Shown here one piece after another: positions 11,216 to 24,916 of a stretch of DNA of 64,000 bases (position 1 is the first letter of the stretch; each line of letters begins with the position of its first letter). Source of the DNA: Sapria himalayana (Eukaryota > Streptophyta > Magnoliopsida > Malpighiales > Rafflesiaceae). The notes below the pieces were generated by a model that saw only the letters and a program-made list of their open reading frames with translations, was not told the origin of the DNA and did not search any database. The stretch is from positions 758,747 through 822,746 of the forward strand of contig JAREIK010002979.1 of NCBI GenBank assembly GCA_029783825.1. The letters are read 5' to 3'. The position numbers were made by a program, and so were the translations under genes.

Positions 11216-12600
11216 TATAGTAAGTGTAGTTATAAATAGTTACATATAGTTAAACATATAATTATATATAGATATATGCATACAAATAGTTATAAGTAAA
11301 TTTAAATAAATGTATATAAAGTTATAAACAATTATATAGATTTACATATATGTATACATAATTAAAAATAAAGTTATATTTATCTATATAGAGTTTTTTA
11401 TAGTTATACAAATATGTATATATAGTTATAAATATTTAGTTAAACATTATGTTGTATGTTTTTATACATATAATTATAAATATAGTTACATGTGGTTATA
11501 CATATATTTATATGTATAATTAAACTTATATTTATACATGTATATATATATTCTTTTTCATATAATTTCATTTATTTATACATATAGTTATGTATAGGTA
11601 TGGATATACTAAAATACGTTTTTCATACTAATATATAAAAAAGGATATTAAATACATGTTGTTAATTATATATTTAAATATAGTTATGTATACAGTTTTT
11701 ATAGTTTTACATATAGTAAGATAGAATTATTTATAGTTATATGTTATTATACATATAATATATATAGTTATAAAAAGTTATATATTGTTAAACATTTAGT
11801 TTTATAAATATATATATATATATATTCATATGAGTAATTATATTTAGTTATACATAAATATATACAATGTTATAAACAAATAAATAGATTTACATATATG
11901 TAAACATATATGTATAAATAGTTAAAAATATAGTTATATTTAATTATATAATGTTTTATTTAGTTTTACAAATATTTATATATAGTTATACACATATAAT
12001 TAAACATAATGTTTTATGTTTTAATACATGTAATTATAAATATAGTTACATGTAGTTAGACATATAGTTACACATATAGTTATATTTGCATGTAGGTATA
12101 TATATTTATACATATAGATATGTATAGGTATAGATATAGTAAAATACATTTTTATATAGTAATATATACAAATGTATATTAAATATAAGATGCTAATTAC
12201 ATATTTAAATATAGTTAAGTAAACAGCTTTTATAGTTATATATATAATAAGATACAATTATTTATAGTTATATGTTATTATACATATAGTATATATAGCT
12301 ATTAATATTTTGATATATTTAAACATATAGTTATATATATATAAAGATATTCATACAAATAGTTATACATAAATATATAAAGTTATAAATATATATATAG
12401 ATTTATATATATCTATACATAGTTATAAATATAGTTATATTTAATGTTGTAGAGTGTTATATAGTTATAAAAATATTTACATATAGTTATACAAATATTT
12501 ATACATAGTAATACACATATAGTTAAATATAATGTTGTATGTTATTATACATGTAACTATAAATATAGTTACATGTAGGTATAGATATATTACCCATATA
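11216..12600. repeat. AT-rich tandem repeat, unit about 540 bp (element 1 copy)
   Basis: A highly AT-rich block dominated by the core ATAGTTATA. The conserved anchor around TATGTATAGG recurs near 11590 and 12120, about 530 bp apart, with matching order of neighbouring motifs (ACATGTGGTTATACAT or ACATGTAGTTAGACAT before it, AATTATTTATAGTTATATG after it). That implies about two and a half units. The same unit occurs in element 2 (reverse complement), near 45175-46205, and in element 5. Confidence 0.8.
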
Positions 12601-13169
12601 ATCATAATCCTAACACTTAAAATTATCAAATCCAACTTGCGTTATCATTATAAATTTTTTTTGAATCCAAGATTTCTAAAAAGTTACTAGTTAGATGATT
12701 GGTAGCATCATTAATTGGGTGTAAGCCCTGGATTTGAACCTATCATTTTTCTTTGAAGAAGTATATTTTGGTAAACCCTATGAGAATCAAAAATTGATTT
12801 TTGAATTTTGAAACTATCATTTTAGATTTAAATTTATTAAAAACTTCTGTGAGATAAACAAAGTTGATGCACTTCAGTGCATCAAAAGTGGATAAAAGTT
12901 ATAAAGTTATAGGAAAAAATATTAAGGGGACCCAAAATGAAAATAATAATGCTTTATTACAATTTTTAATTTTAATATATCATTTGGGGACCCAAATCCA
13001 AAATATTTATGATTTGGGTCTTTCAAATTCCTATATTGATAATTACCTTCTTTTAATCATACAGTATGCATATACTCGAGTATGCATATGAGTTTATGCA
13101 GAAACTCATTTTTTTCATAAATAAAAACATATGCATATGGAGTTTATACATACTCTGTATGCATAAACA

Positions 13170-13222
13170 TATGCATAAACTCGTTTCTCCATACCAAGTA
13201 AGCAGAAACGAGTTTATGCATA
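13170..13222. repeat. Perfect 19-bp inverted repeat, 15-nt loop
   Basis: TATGCATAAACTCGTTTCT at 13170-13188 is exactly complementary to 13204-13222. It sits in a cluster of related GCATATG and TATGCATAAAC palindromes from about 13060. It could be part of a decayed MITE; I found no convincing outer terminal repeats. Confidence 0.8.
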
Positions 13223-14668
13223 ATGTTTTTTTTTTATTATGTTGGGATAATGATGAGTATCCTAATATAGGTACTAAAATATAACCCAAATCAAATATAT
13301 TTTTTATTTTTGATCCCATAACATAATTATCCATTATATATATGTATATATATAAATAGATTAAGGATGAAAATATTAAGTATTATTATTATTAGTGTTG
13401 TGGAGGAATTCCATTTTTTTTTGCAAAGTTAGATAAATGTTAGTGCTATTTTTGGAAGCAACAAAATAAAATGAATAGTACTTTCATTGTCAAGAAAATC
13501 TATTTAATAAAATTCTAAAAGTGAACTAATTTAAGAAAATACTTTTCAAAGCAATATTCCTAACTTTTAGTGGTATCAATGGATGATATTAAATTATTTT
13601 TGTTATTTTGTTTTGTAATTTAAGAGATGCAAGCCTAATTTTTTTTTTCTATTTGAAGATTAGAATGATTTGGATTTCTTGTTATGCATGTAATTGCTAC
13701 TTAAAAGCTATAAGCCTACTCTAATTTTATGTTCTTTTTTCTCTTAATAATTTGGATTTTCTGGCACCTTTGCAAAACTAATAATTATTCTTGATCAGTA
13801 ATTTATTTTTGATATATTTTTAATTGCTATGTGATCAACTCAAAAACTTACAAAATACCTTTATGCGACATCATAAGCAAGGTCTCTTTGTTCAAGCTTC
13901 TTTGTTGTGCGATCCAAAACAATAATAAAACCCTAATTTATCATTTTCATTATACATGATGGATAGTTCTATACTTAGTCTCTTACAATGGATATGAACA
14001 TAATGCAAGTTGATGTGTTCGATTTAGCTTGGGTTTAGGTGGGCTCTTAACATGTCTACTTCCATTCCCACAAACAATTTAGAAATATTAAAAATTTAAG
14101 ATATAATATATAAAAAAATGATCATATGGCATACAAATCATGTAAGTGACTAAATATATTTTTTAAATTAAATTTATAATCTCTTTTCTTTGGGTCAAAT
14201 TAGAAATGTAATCAAATTATGGTGCTAGTATGAATATAATCAACCCTCATATGACTTATAAAATGTCACCCCTCTTGTGGCTATTATGCTTGCATGAAAT
14301 GAATATACATCATTCTAGCCGTAGGAATCAAAATAAATCTTTCTTTTATGGTAAAATATAAATGGATGGATGAATTAACTTCTCAATTATTGATCATACA
14401 ATAAATACAAGTGGCTCTGACAACATTGAAAAGTAATTATTTGCTATAAGTACATAATGAGTTTATAATGACCCAACATAATTTAAAGATAACATTGCAC
14501 GAGGGTTTATTATCACGATCCTAGGGGACTCTCATTCAGGGGGTTGATGTGCTTAGTTTGATTAATTAAATTAAAATACTTTAAATTCCAATATTAAATG
14601 TTTTTGAATTTTTAATTATAAGTTTTTACAATTTTTATAAATTACTTATAAAGTATAGTAAAAGTTTA

Positions 14669-14810
14669 TGTATACTTTTTCTATAATTATATAGATATAG
14701 TTATGTTTAAATAGTTTATGTATACTATTTTTATAGTTATATAGATATAGTTATGTTTAAACACAGTTATATAAAATAGACTTATATTTATGTATACTAT
14801 TTTTGTATAC
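14669..14810. repeat. Tandem repeat of about 50 bp, two to three copies
   Basis: Two adjacent copies share GTTTATGTATACT at the start and ATATAGATATAGTTATGTTT at the end, followed by a partial third near 14790. The unit is unrelated to the 540-bp AT repeat except in base composition. Confidence 0.6.
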
Positions 14811-15540
14811 AGTATATAGTTATGTATATTGAAGTGGTTATTAATTAGCCATACCTACTGTGCACCATCAAAATTCACACAATGACAATGCATTATATCA
14901 CTAATGCATGAAGTATGTATATGATTAAGTATATATATGCAATCCAAACAAACCAAGGTGGATAAAGGAGAAGAATTTCAGAAACAATAAATAACAAAAT
15001 CAATACGCATAAACTTAATTTTTGATTATATGTTGATGAAGAATAAATGAATAAAATGATACCTCAAATCAAATAACATATTAAAACATAAACCTCGATT
15101 ATATGTTGATGCATCGGTGTTGAGAGATAGATGGCCGAATGAGGAGGTTTGCTTCAATTGTTAGAGATTATCCCGTCTCGACAAGTGAATGTATATATTA
15201 GCAAATTATTAATATTTTTAATTATTAAAACATTAAATAAGCAATATATATATATAATCAAAAAGACTCATTAATTTTATTTACTATCATAATTATTTCA
15301 ACAAAATTAATGTGCGTGTAGCAAGGTACACATGAAAAACAAACACCTTACAATTTATTATAATAATATTAATTAAACAATAAATATATAAACAATTAAA
15401 AAAAATATGTTTAGCCTTATAAAAAAATATCAAATAGTTACAAAATTAACAAACTTCTTATAATAAGACATAAATAAAAAGATGATTTGTCTTCTAGCCA
15501 CTCGCCTAAGAATTACAAAATACTTTGAATGTTAAAAATA

Positions 15541-16410
15541 TATAAAAATTTATATTTTATGGTTATACATTTTTAAGAATTCATATTAATTTTTATGAAA
15601 ATAATATGAAATAATTTTAAAGGCATACAATTTCATATTATTTGATATCATTAATAATTTTTAAAATTCAAATAATTACTTAAAGTGAGAAGATATTTAA
15701 AAAAAGTTATATTTATTTTTTTAATTAATACTTAATGTTAAAATCTAATGGTAAAAATATTATTCAATTGTTTAATTCATATAAATTTTAGTAGGAGCAA
15801 ACATCTATGTATTTATTTATAAATTCTAATTTATTTTTTTTAATTTTATTAAAAAAATTATATTTTAATTATATTTTAAGATTTTCAAACTTTGTATTAT
15901 TTATTTTTTTAAAAGTTTTCTATAATCAGAATTTATTTTTACTTAAAATAATATTAATTTTTACTAGTTTATTGATCAATTCAAATATTTTTGAAAATAT
16001 TTTCTATTTTATCATACAATGAATTAATTTACATTTATATTTGTAGAAATTTTAATATATGTTAATTTAATTTTTAAAATATCGAAAAAAATTATTATAC
16101 TTATTTAATTTATTATTTAATTTTACTTTAATAGAAATTTTTAAGTTTCTTATTTTAAAATTTTAGAAAATATTTTTGTATAATTTTTTTAAAAATTAAT
16201 ACATCATAAAAATAGTTTTTTTAGACCTTACTAATCTAATTTTTTTTATATTTTTTAAATTATTTATTTATAATATAATTTTTTTATTATTTTATGAGGA
16301 GAATATATCTTTAAAGGATTGCTCATCTATAGACCATTACCATACATTTAATAAACAAAATTAAATAAAATATTAAAACTAATAATAAATTTTAAAAAAT
16401 TATATAATTA
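15541..16410. repeat. Conserved 5' internal block shared by CACTA copies
   Basis: AT-rich block just inside the 5' subterminal repeats. It includes a recognisable segment near 16295-16350 (GAGGAGAATATATCT, then GATTGCTCATCTATAGACC). Equivalent segments occur near 27140-27190 (reverse complement), 43990-44035 and 51152-51205, marking four separate 5' ends in this window. No coding potential seen. Confidence 0.75.
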
Positions 16411-17463
16411 AATATTGGCTAGGAAAATACCGTCGCTAAATCCGTAGCTAAATAATAGATTTTATAAGCTAGGGAAAATTCATCGCTATATTATGGATTT
16501 TATTAGCTTGAGAAAATCAATCGCTAAATCCATAACGATATTACAAATTTTATTAGCTAGGGAAATTCCGTTGCTAAATCCATTGGAAAATTAATGATTT
16601 TTTTTCTCGGGAAATTTCATCACTAAATCTGTCACAAATATATGTATTTTATTAGCTAGGGATATTCGTTCGCTAAATCCGTTGATAAAATATGGATTTT
16701 ATTAGCTAGGGAAAATCCGTCGCTAAATCCGTAACTAAATCAAGAATTTTATTAGAAAAGAAAAATCTATCGCTAAATCCATCACTAAATCAAGGATTTT
16801 ATTAGTAATGGAAAATCCATCACTAAATCCATCACTAAATCCAACACTAAATCCGTCTTAAATCTAGAATTTTATTAGCAAGAGAACATTTGTCACTAAA
16901 TCCGTCGCTAAATCTAGGATTTTATTAGCAAGGAAACATCTGTCGTTAAATCTGTCACTAAATCCATTGCTAAATCTAGGATTTTATTAGCGAGGGAACA
17001 CCCATCACTAAATCAAGGATTTTATTAGTAAGGAAAAATCCATCTCTAAATCCGTCGGTAAATCAAGAATTTTATTAGCAATGGATATTTCATAGCAAAA
17101 TTCATCGCTAAATCAAAAATTTTATTAGCAAGGGAAATTCCATCGTTAAATCCATTGCGAAATCAATGATTTTATAAACAAGGGATGTTCCATCACAAAA
17201 TCAATTGCTAAAATCCCCGCTTATCTAGAGTGGAAGTTAGAAAAATTCTCCGTCGATAATCCGTCACTAAATCCCCCGAATTTCTTTCACAGAATTTTTG
17301 AAAAATTTTCCATCGCTAATCCATTGCTAATCCGTTGCTATTTATTTTTTTCATAAAAAAAAATCATCAATCCTTTGCTATTCCCTAGCTAACCCCTTGC
17401 AATTTAAAAAGGGATTGATCCCTAGCTAAAATTTCATAGCTAAATCGATATTTTCTGGTAGTG
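16411..17463. repeat. 5' subterminal repeat array and terminal inverted repeat of element 1
   Basis: About 1 kb of imperfect tandem repeats with a period of roughly 50-60 bp. A typical unit contains GGATTTTATTAGC, then AGGGAAAATCC, then GTCGCTAAATCC. The block ends in the terminus whose reverse complement starts CACTACCAGAAAA. These are probably binding sites for the element's own TNPA-like protein (inferred from En/Spm). This end has many more repeats than the 3' end. Confidence 0.85.
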
Positions 17464-20400
17464 TTATCTATCTATCTTTCTATCTACCTATCTGTCAGTC
17501 TATCTCTCTATCTATCTATCTATCTATGTATCTATCTGTCTTTCTATCTGTCTATCTAGCTATTTATCTATCTGTTTATCTATCTATCTATTAATTTGTC
17601 CACCTATTATGTAATTATCTACCTATATATCTGTATATCTATTTATCAATCTATCAATATATCATTAAATCAATCAATATATCTATCTATCTATCTATGT
17701 GTCTATCTATATTTCTTTCTGTCAATCTCTCTATCTATCTATATGTCTATCTATCTATCTATCTATTAATCTATCTATCTGTTTATCTATCTATATATCT
17801 ATCTAATAGTCGATATATCTGTTTATCATTTAGTTTATCATTCTAGCTATCAATTTATCTATTTGTCTATCTATCTATATATCTGTCTATCTATCTATCT
17901 ATATATTTGTGTGTCTATCTTTTTATCAATCTATCAATCTATCAATCTATCTGTTTATCTATATATCTATATATTTATCTACCTATCTATTTATCTATTT
18001 AATTATTATGAATCTATCTATATATCTATCTATTTTTAAGTCTATCTATCTATCTTTTTATCTATGTAATTATATTTCTATGTAACTATATATTTATCTA
18101 TATTTCTATCTATCTATCTGCATATTTGTCTATAATTCTGGCTATCTATCTATCTATTTGTCCATCAGTCTATCTATATGTCTATATTTTTTCTATCTTT
18201 CTATCAATCCATATGTCAATATTTTTTTATGTCTATCTTTCTATCTTTTAATTTGTCTATCATTCTGCCAATCTATCTATTTTTCTATCTGTCTATATAT
18301 CTGTCTATCTATTTATATGTGTATCTATCTATCTGTCTGTCTATCTATATGTATATCTATTTATCTATCTATTTATCTATTTATCTTTTTATCAATTTTA
18401 CTATTTATCTATCTATCAATTATTTATTTGTCTATTTTTATCTATCTATCAATCTATATATTAATCTATCTATCAATCTGTATATCTATTTGTTTATCTA
18501 TCTATATAATTATCTATCTATCTATTTGTCTGTCTATCTGACTGTCTATTTGTCTAACTGTAAGACCTTTTCTCTCTCTATCTATCTATATATCTTTCTA
18601 ATGATCTAACTTTCTATATCTAAATCTTTTTTGTCATTATATCTATATATATATATATATATATGGGAATCTATCTATCAATCAATTAATCTATCTATCT
18701 ATCTATCTATATACCTATCAATCTTTTAATCTATCTATATATCAATATATCTATCAATCTATTTTTTAATCAGCCTATTAGTCAATTTATTAATCTTTCT
18801 ATCAATTTGTCAATCTATCTGTTAATCTATAAATCTTTCAATTTTTTTGTATATCTATCTATCTTTCTATCTATCTATCTATATGTCTGTTTATCTATTT
18901 GTCTATCTATCTATCCATCTATCTATTTGTCGATCAGTTTTTCTATATCTCTGTCAATATATCTATCAGTATATCAATCAATCTATCTATCTATCATTAT
19001 GGTTATCAATAGGTTTATCTATCTATATTTTTATCAGTCTATATATCTATTTGTCTATTTTTATTTTTTTTTCTATCATTTTATGTATCTATTTGTTTGT
19101 TTGTCTGTGTGTATATCTGCCTACCTACCTAATTGTCTGCTTTCCTGACTGCTTTCCTATATGTATATCTATTTTATTTGTTTTACTATTTATTTATTTA
19201 TCTATCTATCTATTTATCTATATGTCTGTCTATCTATCGATATATTTATCTATCAATATATCTATTTATGTAATGATATATTAGTCTATCTATCTGTATA
19301 TCTACTTGTCTATCTATTTATCTACCTACCTATTTATCTATCCATCTATCTATCTATCTACCTTTCTATCTATCTATTTATCATATATCTATATATCTTT
19401 CTATCTATTTATTTATATATTTTTCAAAATGTATTTCCATATATCTATATATCTATTTATTGATTTGACTATCTATCTAACTATCTATTTGTCTATCTTT
19501 ATATCTATCTATATATCTGTTTGTTTATCTTTTTATCTATCTTACTGCCTATCTATCAGTTTAAGTAAGTGTCTATCTATTTTTATATTTGTTTATCTAT
19601 CAATCTATCTCTTTATCTATTTGTCTATCTATATGTCTATCTACAATCTTTCTTTTTCTCTATATATTTGTCTATCTATCTATCTATCTAACTATATATC
19701 TATCTATATGTGTGTGTGTGTGTGTATTAGTTTTATAATCTATTTATATATCTGTCTATCTGTCAATCTTTCTATATATCTACTTATCTTTCCATCTATC
19801 TATCTATCTAAATATCAGTATAATAATCTATTTATATATATGACTCTATTTGTCTATCTATATTTCTATCTTTATATCTATCTATCTATCTATCTATATT
19901 TCTATCTATGTATTTGTTTATCTATCGGTCTGCCTATCTATATGTCTATCAATTAATCTATCTATCTCCTAATTTTCTATCTATCTATCTTTCTATCTAT
20001 GTATCTATCTATCTATATGTCTATCAATCAATTATCTATCTATCTATCTATCATCTATCTATATTTCTATCTATCTATAAATTTATCTATCTGTCAATCG
20101 ATTTATCTATCTATCTATTTTTTATTTATTTGTATATCTTTCTGTCTATCTATTTGTCTATCTATCTGTTTATCTATTTGTCTATCTTTCTTTCTATATA
20201 TCTGTCAATATTTTATCATATCTATATGTAAGACTTTCTATCTTTTTATCTATATATTTGAGTGTCTATCTATCTATCTATCATTTTATATATCTTTTTA
20301 TCAATATATCAATCAATTTGTCAAACAATATGTATATCAATCAATCTATCAAAATATCATTCAATCTATTTTTCTATCTATGTATATATCTATTTATCTA

Positions 20401-20768
20401 TCTATTTATAAATCAATTTATAAATCTATCTATCTAACTATCTACCTTTATATTTGTTAAAATGTTAGTCTATCTATCAAATGTCATATTTTTCTATTTG
20501 TTAGACTTTTTTTTTATTTGTCAATCTAACTATATATCTATCTGTCTATCTATCTTTTTAGGTATCCATCTATCTATTTATCTGTCTATCTAACAATCCA
20601 TCTATCTAATTATCTGTCCATCTATTTATCTATAATTGTATATACTATCTATATATCTATCTATTATTTGTATGTCTAGCAGTATGTCTATATATATATA
20701 TATCAATCTATATGTCTAACTATCTGTCTATGTATTTGTCTATCTATATATCCATCCATCTATCTATC

Positions 20769-20803
<35 letters not shown>

Positions 20804-22713
20804 TTGTCTATCTATCTGTCTATTTATCTATGTATCTATATATCTATCTATCTATCTATCTATATATCAATATATCAATCTTTCTATCTATCTATCTGTC
20901 TGTCTGTCTATCTGTCTATCTATCTAACTATCTTTTTATTTATCTCTCTATCTATATGCGTGTCTTTCTATTTACCAATCTTTTCTTTCTATTAAATGTA
21001 TTTATTTATTTATCTATTTAAGTATCGATCTATCTATTGATCTATGTATCTATTCATCTATCTATCGATCTATATATCTTTCTATTAATCTATCAATCTA
21101 TTTATTAATCTATCAATCTATCTATCTCTGACTATAAGTCAATCATCTTTTTTTCTTTCAATATGTCTATTAATCTAAATATCAAAATATCTATCAATCT
21201 ATCTATCAATATTTATTCTATTTTTCTATATATTTGTTTTTCTATCTATCTATTTATCTATCTTTCTATCTCTCTCTCTCTCTCTATCAAACTATTTATA
21301 ATTTTGACTATCAACCTATTGTGTATCAATCAATAAATCTGTGTATCTGACTATTTATCTTTCTAACTATCTATTTGTCTTATCTATCTTTTTGGTAATC
21401 AATTAATTTATCTATTTATCAATCTGTCTATTTATCTTCATATCAATTTATTTGACTACCTATATATTTATTTCTTTGTTTGTCTATCCATCTATCAAAT
21501 TGTCTAATAAACGGTCGATTAATAAGTATATCTATCTATTTATCTATCTATCATTTAATCAATCTATCTTTCTATATTTCTATCAATCTGTCTATCAAGC
21601 ACTCTATCATTCTATCTATATATAGGTCAATCAATCTTTCTATTAATCAATCAATCTATTTGTCCAACTATCTTTTTATTTATATATCTATCTATCTATC
21701 TTTCTTTCTATTTATTTGTCAATCTATCTATTTTTCTATTTATCTATCTCTCTATATATGTATATATCTATTTTTTTGTCTATATATCTTTCTATCTATT
21801 TATCTATCTATTAGACTTGTATCTATCTTTTTATATGTCTATTTTCTATTTGGCTTTTATCTATCTATCTATCTATCTATTTATTTATCTATCTATCTAT
21901 CTATCTATTTATTTATCTATCTATTTATCTATCTATCTATCTTTTAATCGGTCTATATAACTACTTATGAATCGTTCTAACAATCTTTTGATCTTTCTGT
22001 CTATAAATATGTATATCTATCTATTTCTATATTTGTTTATATATATATATATATCTATCTATCTATTTGTTTATATATCTATCTATCTATCTATTTGTTT
22101 GTTTATATATATGTTTATCTATCTATATGTATATGTATATGTATATCTATATGACTATCTATTTGTCTATGTATCTTTCTACCTATCTATCTGTCTATCT
22201 ATCTATCTATCAATATTTCTAGTTGTTTGTCTTTCCTTTTGGTTGTCTATCTGATTATATCTGTCTATCTATCTATCTATATTTTTTATCTTAAAGTCTT
22301 TTATTTGCCTTTATATATATATATATATATATTTATTTATTTATTTATCTATCTATCATACTAACCTTCTATTTGTGTATCAAGATGTCTATCTATTTGT
22401 CAATCTATCTATCTATCTATGTATATATATATCTGCCTAATAATCTATTTAAATATCTATTTATCTTACTTTCTTTCTATATCTTTATCTATCTATCTCT
22501 ATATCTATCTATCTATCTCTCTATCTATCTATTTGTCTATCAATATGTCTAATAATCTATCTATCAATATATCTATCAATCTGTATGTTAGTATGTCTAT
22601 CAATCTATATTTCATTCTTTCTATCATTCTATCTATTAATTTGTGAATCCATTTATCTATATACCTATCTATTTTTTAGCTATCTATCTATTATCTATAT
22701 ATCTGGTTTTCTA

Positions 22714-22746
<33 letters not shown>

Positions 22747-24665
22747 ATTTATTTATCAATTTGTCTATCTATCTAACTATCTATTTATGTATCAAACTAT
22801 CTATCCATGTATTTGTCTATTTGTCTATCTACAAATCTATTTGCCTATCTATCCGTCTGTCTATTTGTGATTTTATCTTTTTTTTTATTTGTTTGATTGC
22901 CAGTCTTTCATTCTATGTGTCTATTTGTATGTTTGTCTAACGGTTTGTCTGCCTACCTACCAGATTGTCTACCTTCTTGACTACTTACATGTTAGTCTGT
23001 CTATCTATCTATTTTACCATCAATTTGAATACCAATCAATCTATCTATCTATGTATCTATCTCGTTATCTATCTATTACCTATCTATCTATCTATCTACT
23101 TGTCGATCTATCTATTTATCTAACTGTCTATCTATTAGTCTATCTTTCTGTCTATCTATCTATCTATCTATCTATCTACTTGTCTATCTATCTATCTATT
23201 TATGTGTATAACTATTTATCTATCTATCTAAATATTTATTTATATGTTTATCTATTAGTCTATCTATCTATCTACTCGTCTATCTATCAATCTACCTATC
23301 TATCAGTCTATCTAACAGTATACTATAAGTATATCAATCTTTCTATCTATTTGTATATTTATTTGACCATCTATCTATCTATCTATCTATCAATATGAGT
23401 ATCTCTCTATTTATCTATCTGTCGATATATTTGCATAATTTTTCTATCTATCTATACATCTTTTTTTTGTATATCTATCTATCTACCTATCTATCTATTT
23501 ATCTATAAGTCTATTTATTAGTCTATTTAACTTTCTTATTATCTATCTATATATCTATCTATCTGTCAATCAATTTTTCTATCTATTTTTCTATCTATCT
23601 GTCTATCTACATATGTATTAATATACCTATCTATTTATCTATCTAACTATATATCAGTCTAATAATCTATTTATATATTTATCGATCTATCTGTCTATCT
23701 ATTTGTCTAATTATCTGCCTATCTATTTGTCTATCTAACTAACTATCTATCTATCTATTTATCAATCAATCAATCTATATATATGTATATCTCTCTATTT
23801 ATCTATCAAAATATATACCTTTCTGTGTATCTTAATGTATATCTATCTATCTATCTATATGTGTATCTATCTATCTATTTATCTATCTATCTATATCTAT
23901 TTCTATCTTTATATCTATTTATCTATCTATCTATATATAAGTATAATAATATATTATCTATTTATATGTTTTATATCTATCTAACAATATGTCTATATAT
24001 CTATCTATCTATCTATTTTTTTAACTATATATCTATCTTTCTATCTATTTATCTATCTATTTATCTATCTATCTTTCTATCTATCTCTTTTTCTATCTAT
24101 CTATATATCTATCGATATATCTGTCTTTTTTTCTTCCTATCTATTTGACTACAAATTTTCTCTATATAACTATCTATCTATCTATATGTCTATGTATCTA
24201 ATTATCTATCCATTAATATTTATATCTAATAATTTTTGATTTATCTATCTTTCTATGAATCTATCTAAATATCTATCTGTCTGTCTATCTATCTATCAAT
24301 CAATGAATCTATCTATCTATCAATCTATCTATCAATTTGTATAAGAAAATGTATATCAATCTATTTATCACTTTTTCTTTCAATCTATGTATCTATCTGT
24401 GTATCAATCTATCAATCTATCTATCTATCGATTTGTCTTTCTATCTAAATATCATCTATTTGTTAATATATATGTCACTCTATCTATTTGTCAATCTATC
24501 TACTTTTCAATCTATCTATCAATCTTTCTTTCAAACACTCTTTCTATTTTTCTAACTATCTATCTATCAATCTATCTATCGATATATCGATCTATCTATC
24601 TTTTTCTATATATCTATCTATGTAACTATCATCTATCACTCTTTCTGTCTGTCTCTCCATCTGTT

Positions 24666-24696
<31 letters not shown>

Positions 24697-24869
24697 GTAT
24701 CTATATTTCTATCTTTTTATTTTTTTATCTGACTACCTATCTATCTATCTCTCTATCTATCAATATTTATGTATATCTATCTATCTATTTTTTAATCTAT
24801 CTGTCTGTCTGTCTATCTATCTAACTATTTATAAATATGTCTATCTATCTATCTAATTTTGTGTGTGTG

Positions 24870-24916
<47 letters not shown>

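Larger units (their letters stand above)
12601..15540. other. Internal AT-rich DNA of element 1, no gene seen
   Basis: No transposase or host exon recognised. It contains a perfect hairpin (13170-13222), a second inverted repeat pairing GACCCAAATC near 12990 with GATTTGGGTC near 13012, and an imperfect 50-bp tandem repeat near 14669-14810. A more complex stretch near 14880-15190 could be a remnant of a leader exon, but I cannot assign it. Confidence 0.5.
1876..17463 (-). mobile_element. CACTA (En/Spm) element 1, complete, 15.6 kb, transposase decayed
   Basis: The left end begins CACTACAAGAAAAATCCC and the right end, read in reverse, begins CACTACCAGAAAATATCG, so the terminal inverted repeats share about 14 bp. 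Both flanks carry the 3-bp duplication TTA (1873-1875 and 17464-17466), the expected size for CACTA elements. Transposase domains lie on the minus strand, so the 5' end is at the right. Order from 5' to 3': subterminal repeats, AT-rich unique DNA, a tandem repeat of about 540-bp units, a GA tract, the TNPD-like pseudogene, the TNPA-like pseudogene, three tandem cassettes with GC-rich triplet cores, and 3' subterminal repeats. Open frames in the transposase region are at most about 110 aa and contain stops, so the element is not autonomous now. TCTA array begins directly at the right flank. Confidence 0.9.

Noticed and set aside
12890..13340. A MITE around the hairpin cluster
   Set aside because: TGGATAA-like sequence near both ends is only loosely similar and no target duplication could be identified.
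16430..17450. Regularly spaced repeats resembling a CRISPR array
   Set aside because: The repeats are imperfect and have no unique spacers of constant length; they are subterminal repeats of a plant CACTA element.
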